Below, piece by piece: positions 1 to 5,944 of a stretch of DNA of 7,390 bases; within the stretch, counting starts at the first letter, position 1, and each line of letters opens with the position of its first letter. The notes beneath the pieces are model-generated. The model made no database searches. It was given only the letters and a program-made list of their open reading frames with translations, and was not told the DNA's origin. The translations under genes were made by a program, and so were the position numbers. Origin of the DNA: Hyphomicrobiaceae bacterium UBA2767 (GTDB taxonomy: Bacteria; Pseudomonadota; Alphaproteobacteria; Rhizobiales; Methyloligellaceae); contig DEIT01000009.1 in NCBI GenBank assembly GCA_002352635.1, forward strand, positions 10,464-17,853. Direction: 5' to 3'.

Positions 1-2
1 CA

Positions 3-665
3 CTGGGCCATGTGTTTGTCGATCCCGGATTGCTGCGCCGGGCGCTGACCCATTCAAGCGCAAAAGCGGGCGCGCAACAGGCGCTCGACTATGAACGGCT
101 GGAGTTTCTTGGCGACCGGGTGCTGGGTCTCGTGATCGCCGACCTTCTGCTGGACCAGTATCCACGCGCAAGCGAAGGTGAACTTGCCCGGCGATTCAAC
201 CGGCTTGTACGCAAGGAGACCTGCGCAAGCGTTGCCGAGGAAATAAGCCTCGGCGATTACGTCATCATGAGCACCAACGAGGCAAAGAGTGGCGGAAGAG
301 CCAAGAAGACTATTCTTGGCGATGCATGCGAAGCGGTGCTTGGTGCACTGTTTGTGGATGGTGGATTTGAGGCTGCGCGCGCGATCATCCGCAAATTGTG
401 GTCTGGGCATCTCGGTGATGATGGAGAGCCTCTCAGAGACGCCAAGTCTGCGCTTCAGGAATGGGCACAGGGACAGGGGCTTGATCTGCCGGAGTATATT
501 GTTTCGGCCCGCGAGGGCCCTGACCATGAGCCGCATTTCACGACACGTGTGAAAGTGCAGGGCATGCTTGAAGCCAAGGGCAGGGGCGCGAACAAGCGTG
601 CCGCTCAACAGGCAGCCGCCAAAGCCATGCTGCTACGCGAAGGCATATGGAAAAATGCAGATTGA
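3..665 (+). CDS. rnc: Ribonuclease III (5' end outside the window)
   Basis: Endoribonuclease that cleaves double-stranded RNA in the cytoplasm, including rRNA precursors and structured mRNAs. The reading frame is open from the first in-frame codon at position 3. The residues before the GTG at 12 (Leu-Gly-His) continue the usual N-terminal 'LG..F.DP.LL..ALTHSS' pattern, so the true start lies upstream and roughly 10-20 residues are missing. Counting the GTG at 12 as residue 1, the RNase III signature ERLEFLGDRVL is at 28-38 with catalytic Glu31 and Asp35. The second acidic pair is Asp104 and Glu107 in ILGDACEAVLGALF. A double-stranded RNA-binding domain follows (about 143-210), ending in the typical KRAAQQAAAKAML helix. 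The 217 residues plus the missing start match the family length of about 225-235. The last 11 bases overlap era. Assignment is very secure. Confidence 0.97.
   Translation: MGHVFVDPGLLRRALTHSSAKAGAQQALDYERLEFLGDRVLGLVIADLLLDQYPRASEGELARRFNRLVRKETCASVAEEISLGDYVIMSTNEAKSGGRAKKTILGDACEAVLGALFVDGGFEAARAIIRKLWSGHLGDDGEPLRDAKSALQEWAQGQGLDLPEYIVSAREGPDHEPHFTTRVKVQGMLEAKGRGANKRAAQQAAAKAMLLREGIWKNAD
639..643 (+). promoter_or_regulatory. Probable era ribosome binding site inside rnc
   Basis: The purine-rich stretch GAAGG lies 11 bases before the ATG at 655, within the last codons of rnc. It supports 655 as the era start and suggests that ribosomes finishing rnc help start era. The spacing is slightly long, so the match is only moderate. 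Confidence 0.45.
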
Positions 666-1566
666 ACGCGAATCCCAAAAATGCGCCATAGTCGCCCTCA
701 TCGGCGCTCCCAATGCTGGAAAATCTACCCTCGTCAATCAATTGACGGGCGCCAAGGTCTCAATTGTCACCCACAAGGTACAGACGACCCGCGCCCGGAT
801 ACGGGGCATTGCCATTGAAGGCGAGAGCCAGCTTGTCCTCGTGGACACGCCGGGTATCTTCGCGCCGAAACGGCGCCTGGATCGCGCCATGGTTGACGCC
901 GCCTGGGGCGGTGCGCGCGATGCAGATATCACACTCCTGCTGATCGACGCGGCCAAGGGGCTGAATAGCGAGGCGAAAAACATCCTCAAGGGTCTCGAAA
1001 ATGTGGGTGGACCAAAACTGCTGATCCTGAACAAGGTCGATCTGCTCAAAAAGGAAGCCCTGCTTCAACTCACCGGCAAAATTTCCGGAACCGCCAAATT
1101 TGACGAAACATTCATGGTTTCCGCCCTGAATGGCGATGGTGTAGCCGATCTCAAATCCTATTTGGCCGAACACGCGCCGGCGGGTCCCTGGCTGTATCCG
1201 GAAGATCAGATTTCCGATGCACCGATGCGGCATCTGGCAGCGGAAATCACCCGGGAAAAACTGACCCTGAGATTGCATCAGGAGTTACCCTATGCATCAA
1301 CGGTCGAGACTTCCCTTTGGAAAGAGTTGAAAGGCGGGCGTGTGCGCATTGAGCAGACCGTCTATGTGATGCGCGACAGCCAAAAGAAGATTGTGCTCGG
1401 CAAAAACGGGCAGACGATCAAGAATATCTCCATGGAAGCCCGTAAGGAGCTTTCAGGAATACTGGGTGTTCCCGTCGACCTTTTTCTGTTCGTCAAGGTT
1501 CGGCAGAAATGGGGAGAAGACCCTGAACGATATGCGGAAATGGGTCTGGAGTTCCCGAAGAATTGA
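655..1566 (+). CDS. era: GTPase Era, 16S rRNA-binding ribosome assembly factor
   Basis: Essential GTPase that binds the 3' end of 16S rRNA and the 30S precursor and couples ribosome maturation to growth. The product is 303 residues, close to the 301 of E. coli Era. Visible in order: G1 P-loop GAPNAGKS (17-24), the switch I region with THKVQTTR (39-46), G3 DTPG (64-67), G4 NKVD (126-129), G5 SAL (156-158), then a C-terminal KH domain with the GKNG loop (249-252) and the family ending around RQKWGEDPERY. The ATG at 655 was chosen because it leaves the short N-terminal leader usual before the P-loop. A TTG at 568 in the same frame would add 29 residues encoded inside the rnc dsRBD and unlike Era. 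The gene overlaps rnc by 11 bases and precedes recO by 18, so co-transcription with translational coupling is likely. Assignment is very secure. Confidence 0.97.
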   Translation: MQIERESQKCAIVALIGAPNAGKSTLVNQLTGAKVSIVTHKVQTTRARIRGIAIEGESQLVLVDTPGIFAPKRRLDRAMVDAAWGGARDADITLLLIDAAKGLNSEAKNILKGLENVGGPKLLILNKVDLLKKEALLQLTGKISGTAKFDETFMVSALNGDGVADLKSYLAEHAPAGPWLYPEDQISDAPMRHLAAEITREKLTLRLHQELPYASTVETSLWKELKGGRVRIEQTVYVMRDSQKKIVLGKNGQTIKNISMEARKELSGILGVPVDLFLFVKVRQKWGEDPERYAEMGLEFPKN

Positions 1567-1584
1567 GAAGGCATACGGCAACAG

Positions 1585-2310
1585 ATGCAATGGTCGGACG
1601 AAGGCATTGTCCTTGCCTCGCAGTCACACGGTGAAACGAGTGCGATTGTCGAGATTCTAACGCGCGACCATGGCCGGCATCTGGGGCTGGTGCATGGCGG
1701 GCGGTCAAAACGGATGCGCCCCATTCTGCAAACAGGCAATCTCATAAGAGCCGAGTGGCGTGCCAGGCTTTCAGAGCATCTCGGGAAATACGCCATAGAG
1801 CTTCTTGAAGCGCACGCGGCGCGCGTATTTGATGACCGTGCAGCACTTGCCGGACTCAATACATTGACCGCGCTCGCCCGCTTGCTGCCCGAGCGCGAAC
1901 CCCACCAGCCGCTCTATGAGGTCACCAGGTTGGTTCTTGAAGCCCTGTCGGAAGGCGATCATTGGCCGGCTTTGCTGGTGCGTTGGGAGTTGGCGTTGCT
2001 CGAAGAGCTTGGGTTCGGCCTTGATCTGGATTCCTGCGTCGCGTCAGGCGAGACGGGCAATCTGATATACGTTTCACCGAAAAGCGCGCGGGCGGTAAGC
2101 GGTGATGCGGGCGCCCCCTATGGGGACAAGCTCCTGGCCCTTCCGGCCTTTCTCCTGCCCGGGAACGGCGGTGAAGCGACTCCAACGCCGCAGGACATTG
2201 CCAACGGCTTCATTCTGACAGGCTATTTTCTGGAAAAAAATGTGTGGCAACCACGCAATATTTCACAGCCTCAGGTTCGGGCTCGCCTCATGGTGAGGTT
2301 GGGGAGTTGA
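1585..2310 (+). CDS. recO: DNA repair protein RecO
   Basis: Recombination mediator of the RecFOR pathway, which displaces SSB and loads RecA on gapped DNA. The 241 residues match the usual 230-260. The N-terminus shows the RecO OB-fold opening (WSDEGIVLASQSHGETSAIVEI, split at 3-12 and 13-24) and a basic GGRSKRMRP stretch (38-46). The middle is helical, with LLVRWELALLEELGFGLDLDSC around 130-151. The segment YVSPKSARAVS (162-172) and PYGDKLLALPAFL (178-190) are typical of alphaproteobacterial RecO. Only one cysteine (Cys151) is present, so the four-Cys zinc finger known in some RecO proteins is absent. The ATG at 1585 follows GAGAAGG at 1565-1571, with long spacing (13 bases). It is third in the rnc-era-recO unit. 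Naming rests on overall pattern rather than catalytic residues, since RecO has none. Confidence 0.93.
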   Translation: MQWSDEGIVLASQSHGETSAIVEILTRDHGRHLGLVHGGRSKRMRPILQTGNLIRAEWRARLSEHLGKYAIELLEAHAARVFDDRAALAGLNTLTALARLLPEREPHQPLYEVTRLVLEALSEGDHWPALLVRWELALLEELGFGLDLDSCVASGETGNLIYVSPKSARAVSGDAGAPYGDKLLALPAFLLPGNGGEATPTPQDIANGFILTGYFLEKNVWQPRNISQPQVRARLMVRLGS

Positions 2311-2380
2311 AACGAATTTTTTAATTTTTCGCAGTTCTATGGGCGTTGTGCGACTCACTTGCTTGGGCTAATCGTGGAAC
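2311..2380 (+). other. recO-parC intergenic gap, AT-rich at its left end
   Basis: This 70-base gap is the longest break between the + strand genes. Its first 20 bases are strongly AT-rich (runs of T at 2317-2322 and 2325-2329). No stable GC stem precedes the T runs, so an intrinsic terminator for recO is not supported. A TTGAAA hexamer overlaps the recO stop (2307-2312) but has no good -10 partner at 16-19 bases. A parC promoter is possible but unproven. Confidence 0.4.
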
Positions 2381-4618
2381 ATGGGTGAACACGACACTAT
2401 CGATAGCGGTTCGGAATCCGTCAGCCTGCGAGAGGCGCTGGAAGAGCGTTACCTCGCCTATGCGCTCTCGACCATCATGCATCGGGCTTTGCCCGACGTG
2501 CGCGACGGCCTGAAGCCGGTCCACCGGCGCCTGCTCTACGCCATGCAGCAATTGAAGCTCGACCCAGAAGGCGGTTTCAAGAAATGCGCCCGCGTTGTTG
2601 GCGATGTAATCGGCAAATATCATCCTCATGGAGACCAGGCTGTCTATGACGCGCTGGTCCGTCTCGCCCAGGATTTTGCCGTGCGCTATCCGCTGATTGA
2701 GGGGCAGGGGAACTTCGGCAATATCGACGGCGATAATGCCGCGGCGATGCGCTACACCGAAGCCAAGCTCACCGATGTCGCGGCCGCACTTCTTGAGCAT
2801 ATCGGCGACGACACTGTCGATTTCCGAGAGACATATGACGGTGAAGAAGCGGAACCGGCCGTCCTGCCGGCGAACTTCCCAAACCTGCTCGCCAATGGGG
2901 CGACAGGCATCGCCGTTGGAATGGCGACGAGTATCCCGCCACATAATGCAGGAGAGCTGTGCGACGCAGCGCTCCATCTGATCAAACACCCCAATGCCCG
3001 GGTGGACAAGCTCGTCGAGTTTGTTCCCGGTCCTGATCTTCCCACCGGTGGCATCGTTGTCGAGCCCAGGGACTCAATCATCGAGGCTTACAAGACCGGA
3101 CGCGGGGGTTTTCGCGTCCGTGCCAGGTGGGAGAAAGAGGATCTGGGGCGTGGCGGTTACCAGATCGTGGTCACGGAAATTCCCTATCAAATACAAAAAG
3201 CGCGGCTGATCGAGAAGATCGCCGATCTGATGCAGGCGAAAAAACTGACGCTTCTGGCTGATATCCGCGATGAATCCGCAGAAGAGATCCGACTTGTCCT
3301 GGAGCCGAAGAGCCGTACGGTCGAGCCCGAACTTCTGATGGAATCTCTCTTCAAGGTCACCGACCTTGAGTCCCGCATATCGCTTAACATGAACGTGCTG
3401 AGCCGCGGCAAAGTGCCAAACGTGCTGGGTCTGCGGCAAGTGCTTCGCGAGTGGCTCGATCACCGACAGGTCGTGCTTGTGCGGCGTTCGAAGGATCGGC
3501 TAGCAAAAATCCAGCACCGTCTCGAGGTTCTGGACGGCTATCTCATTGCCTATCTCAACCTCGATGAGGTGATCCGCATCATCCGCTATGAAGATGAGCC
3601 GAAGCAGGAGCTGATGCGCGCCTTCAAGCTGAGCGACGTGCAGGCGGAAGCCATTCTGAATATGCGATTGCGGTCATTGCGCAAGCTCGAGGAAATGGAA
3701 ATCCGCACTGAACACGACAAGCTCAAGGCGGAACAAAGCGACCTGACCAAGCTGCTGAAGTCGGAAGACAAACAGTGGTCACACATTGCGTCAGAAATCA
3801 GGGAAATCAGGGCCAAGTTCGGCGCCAAGACGGAGTTGGGACGGCGCCGCACCAGTTTTGCCGACGCGCCTGACGTCGAAGCCGATATTGCTTCGGCCAT
3901 GATTGAGAAAGAACCGGTGACGATCCTGCTGTCGGAAAAAGGTTGGATCCGCGCCATGCGTGGGCACATCGAAGACACGTCAGGACTACAGTTCAAGGAA
4001 GGCGACGCGCTCAAGAGTGCCCGGCCTGCGCAGACCACAGATACGCTGGTTCTGTTTGCGACCAACGGCAAATTCTACTCGCTCAGCGCAGACAAACTGC
4101 CCGGCGGACGTGGCCACGGCGAGCCGGTGCGCCTCATGGTTGAGTTGGAGGAAAACCACGACATTGTTGAGATGTTCGTCCACCAACCGGGCCGGAAGCT
4201 TTTGGTCGCATCTAGTGCCGGTTATGGCTTTGTGGTCGGTGAAGACGATGTAGTTGCCATGACGCGCAAGGGCAAACAGGTGCTCAACGTCTCACAACCG
4301 GATGAGGCTGTCGTTTGTGCGCCTGCTGACGGAGACATGGTAGCGGTTATCGGCGAGAACCGGAAAATGCTCTGCTTCGCGTTGAAGGAACTCAACGAAA
4401 TGACGCGCGGACGCGGCGTTCGCCTGCAACGTTTCAAGGACGGCGGGTTGGCGGACATAAAGACCTACAACAAGAAAGAAGGGTTGACCTGGATTGACTC
4501 ATCGAACCGCACATGGACCGTCAACGACCTGAAGGACTGGACCGGAGCAAGGGCACAGGCAGGCCGCCTGCCACCCAAGGGCTTCCCCAAGGCAAACCAG
4601 TTCGGTCCTAAATTCTGA
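2381..4618 (+). CDS. parC: DNA topoisomerase IV subunit A
   Basis: DNA breakage-reunion subunit of topoisomerase IV, which with ParE decatenates daughter chromosomes. The 745 residues compare with 752 in E. coli ParC. The N-terminal winged-helix domain shows ALPDVRDGLKPVHRR (36-50), GKYHPHGD (78-85) and the catalytic Arg124-Tyr125 in AAMRYTE (121-127). The tower and coiled-coil gate follow, and a beta-pinwheel C-terminal domain begins near residue 510 with the repeated blade pattern and GGRGHGEP near 575. The canonical GyrA box (QRRGGKG-like) is absent and the protein is shorter than alphaproteobacterial GyrA, which favours ParC over GyrA. An in-frame TAA at 2369-2371 and the conserved EERYLAYALS (21-30) fix the start at ATG 2381. 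The only Shine-Dalgarno-like bases (GGA, 2376-2378) are too close to it. Gln86 occupies the position of E. coli Ser80. parE is not in the window. Confidence 0.96.
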   Translation: MGEHDTIDSGSESVSLREALEERYLAYALSTIMHRALPDVRDGLKPVHRRLLYAMQQLKLDPEGGFKKCARVVGDVIGKYHPHGDQAVYDALVRLAQDFAVRYPLIEGQGNFGNIDGDNAAAMRYTEAKLTDVAAALLEHIGDDTVDFRETYDGEEAEPAVLPANFPNLLANGATGIAVGMATSIPPHNAGELCDAALHLIKHPNARVDKLVEFVPGPDLPTGGIVVEPRDSIIEAYKTGRGGFRVRARWEKEDLGRGGYQIVVTEIPYQIQKARLIEKIADLMQAKKLTLLADIRDESAEEIRLVLEPKSRTVEPELLMESLFKVTDLESRISLNMNVLSRGKVPNVLGLRQVLREWLDHRQVVLVRRSKDRLAKIQHRLEVLDGYLIAYLNLDEVIRIIRYEDEPKQELMRAFKLSDVQAEAILNMRLRSLRKLEEMEIRTEHDKLKAEQSDLTKLLKSEDKQWSHIASEIREIRAKFGAKTELGRRRTSFADAPDVEADIASAMIEKEPVTILLSEKGWIRAMRGHIEDTSGLQFKEGDALKSARPAQTTDTLVLFATNGKFYSLSADKLPGGRGHGEPVRLMVELEENHDIVEMFVHQPGRKLLVASSAGYGFVVGEDDVVAMTRKGKQVLNVSQPDEAVVCAPADGDMVAVIGENRKMLCFALKELNEMTRGRGVRLQRFKDGGLADIKTYNKKEGLTWIDSSNRTWTVNDLKDWTGARAQAGRLPPKGFPKANQFGPKF

Positions 4619-4639
4619 TTCTTCGGCCACTCTGAAATC

Positions 4640-4644
4640 GGAAG
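4640..4644 (+). promoter_or_regulatory. Ribosome binding site of the GNAT gene
   Basis: GGAAG, 10 bases before the ATG at 4655, is the clearest Shine-Dalgarno match in the window. It lies in the 36-base gap after parC and supports both the start choice and the reality of this small gene. Confidence 0.6.
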
Positions 4645-4654
4645 TGAATCTGCG

Positions 4655-5116
4655 ATGAAACCTCAATTGAAGCGTGCGGAGGCAGAACATGCAGATGACA
4701 TTCGCGCGCTCGTACGCACGGCTTATGAAATGTATGTCGAGCGGATGGACCGTGAACCCGCACCCATGCTCGCCGACTATGAGGGCCTGATTGATCAGCA
4801 GATCGTAACTGTGGCGCTTATGGGTGACGCGGTCGCCGGCGTGCTAATTTGCTATCCGCAAGGAGACCAGTTGCATGTCGAGAATGTCGCCGTCAGTCCG
4901 GACTTCCAGGGACACGGGATCGGCGGATTGCTTATGACGAACGCAGAGCAGCAGGCGCAATCCCAAAACATCTCGAAGATCGGCCTCTATACCAATGAGG
5001 TGATGACCGAGAATTTTCCATTCTACGAGGCGCTCGGGTTCCAAATTCGTGAGCGCGCGATGCAGGACGGCTACGCTCGCATTTTCTTCGAAAAGACGTT
5101 GAATGGAACAGAATAA
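4655..5116 (+). CDS. GNAT-family N-acetyltransferase, substrate unknown
   Basis: Small cytoplasmic acetyl-CoA-dependent N-acetyltransferase of 153 residues, the usual size of a single GNAT domain. The acetyl-CoA-binding motif A is clear: strand LHVENVAVSP (73-82) followed by the pyrophosphate loop Gln85-Gly86-His87-Gly88-Ile89-Gly90 and helix GLLMTNAEQQAQ. The family's motif B is NFPFYEALGF (120-129), where the Tyr of FYE (Tyr124) is the common general-acid candidate. The last strand is YARIFFEKTL (140-149). Nothing in the acceptor side (first 60 residues) lets me name a substrate; RimI-like protein N-alpha acetylation, antibiotic or small-molecule acetylation are all open. It lies 36 bases behind parC on the same strand and may be read from the same transcript. 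Its stop is only 18 bases from the stop of the opposing bpt gene. The family is secure, the function is not. Confidence 0.9.
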   Translation: MKPQLKRAEAEHADDIRALVRTAYEMYVERMDREPAPMLADYEGLIDQQIVTVALMGDAVAGVLICYPQGDQLHVENVAVSPDFQGHGIGGLLMTNAEQQAQSQNISKIGLYTNEVMTENFPFYEALGFQIRERAMQDGYARIFFEKTLNGTE

Positions 5117-5134
5117 CCCGCTGATACTCTTTCT

Positions 5135-5893
5135 CTATCCGCGCATCCAACCATCAGAAGTCAGGAACTCCTGAGGTCCGAAGCGGCTTTTGTAGGCCAT
5201 CTTCGCCGACCCCTGGATCCAGTATCCGAGATAGACGTAGGGCAGTCCAAGCTGGCGCGCGAACTCCACATGTTCAAGGATCATATGAGTGCCGAGACTG
5301 CGCGACGAGACGGCGGGATCGAAAAAGCTGTAGACCATTGAAAGGCCGTCGCTCAGACGATCGCAAAGTGCCACTGCAATGAGTTGGCGTTCATCACTGT
5401 CCTCATAGAGATCACAATCCTCCGGCAGCGAGTGTGCGGGAGCCCTGTATTCTGTAAGAAACGTATTGACCACGCTGCCCTCGATCATCATTGCGTAGTC
5501 GAGAACCGTCATATCGGCCATGCCGCCATCGCCGTGGCGATTGTCGATATAGGTTCGGAAAAGAGAATATTGTTCCGACGTCGGTACAGCGCCACAACGG
5601 CTAACATTCAAATCCTGATTGGACTGCTGCACGCGTTTGAAGCTGCGTTTCTGCTCGAATTCATTGACGACAATTCGAACCGGCACACATGCCGTACAGC
5701 CATCGCAATAGGGTGTGTAGGCAATATTCTGGCTGCGTCGGAAACCGCCCTTGAGCAGCCTGTCGATCAGTTTTCCGGAACGGCCGTGAGAGAGATGCGT
5801 GAACAGTTTGCGCTCAAGCCGGCCCGGCAGATACGGACACGGCTGCGCCGTCGTTATGTAGAATTGCGGAAAGTCGGTCTTGTGTTCGCTCAC
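5135..5893 (-). CDS. bpt: Aspartate/glutamate leucyltransferase, Ate1 superfamily
   Basis: Aminoacyl-tRNA-protein transferase. Bacterial Bpt enzymes transfer Leu from Leu-tRNA to proteins with N-terminal Asp or Glu, making them ClpS/ClpAP substrates in the N-degron pathway. The 252 residues match the family. The N-terminal domain shows QFYITTAQPCPYLPGR (10-25, Cys19) and the cluster Cys63-x2-Cys66-x2-Cys69 in YCDGCTACVPVRI; related eukaryotic Ate1 cysteines bind an iron-sulfur cluster. The C-terminal transferase domain has the family signatures DPAVSSRSLGTHMILEHVEFA (split at 192-201 and 202-212), YLGYWIQGSAKMAYK (221-235) and RFGP (237-240). The start is GTG at 5893, with GGGA five bases upstream on the minus strand; no other start codon lies in frame in the 47 bases before it. 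It follows the SLC13 permease by 51 bases on the same strand, so co-transcription is plausible. The leucyl rather than arginyl donor is inferred from the bacterial family. Confidence 0.93.
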   Translation of the reverse strand: MSEHKTDFPQFYITTAQPCPYLPGRLERKLFTHLSHGRSGKLIDRLLKGGFRRSQNIAYTPYCDGCTACVPVRIVVNEFEQKRSFKRVQQSNQDLNVSRCGAVPTSEQYSLFRTYIDNRHGDGGMADMTVLDYAMMIEGSVVNTFLTEYRAPAHSLPEDCDLYEDSDERQLIAVALCDRLSDGLSMVYSFFDPAVSSRSLGTHMILEHVEFARQLGLPYVYLGYWIQGSAKMAYKSRFGPQEFLTSDGWMRG

Positions 5894-5909
5894 GGTTTTC
5901 CCGGCTTTG

Positions 5910-5925
5910 GGGACTTGATTGTCCC
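5910..5925. repeat. Short inverted repeat upstream of bpt
   Basis: A perfect 5-base inverted repeat, GGGAC and GTCCC, flanks a 6-base loop (5915-5920) in the permease-bpt gap, 16 bases before the bpt GTG. No T run follows on either strand, so it is not a good terminator. It could be a weak mRNA hairpin affecting bpt translation, or chance. Confidence 0.3.
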
Positions 5926-5944
5926 GTTCTGAGTGACGCGCCCC

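Noticed and set aside
54..608. 184-codon open frame on the minus strand opposite rnc
   Set aside because: It lies wholly antisense to the conserved rnc gene, has no recognisable domain, and is expected from codon bias in GC-rich DNA.
568..654. TTG-initiated N-terminal extension of Era
   Set aside because: The extra 29 residues are encoded inside the rnc dsRBD and do not resemble Era; the ATG at 655 gives the normal length.
2311..2331. Intrinsic terminator after recO
   Set aside because: There are T runs but no GC-rich stem before them; the CGAA/TTCG pair (2313-2316, 2328-2331) is only four bases.
2307..2340. Promoter built on TTGAAA at the recO stop
   Set aside because: No -10-like hexamer lies 16-19 bases downstream; the AT-rich run alone is not enough.
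2321..2989. 222-codon open frame on the minus strand opposite the start of parC
   Set aside because: It mirrors the strongly conserved ParC N-terminal domain and shows no protein-family pattern, so it is a shadow of the real gene.
2381..4618. Gyrase subunit A instead of ParC
   Set aside because: The length, the lack of a canonical GyrA box and the C-terminal blade pattern fit ParC.
5384..5932. 182-codon open frame on the plus strand opposite bpt
   Set aside because: bpt carries clear family signatures across this stretch; the opposite frame has none and no credible upstream ribosome binding site.
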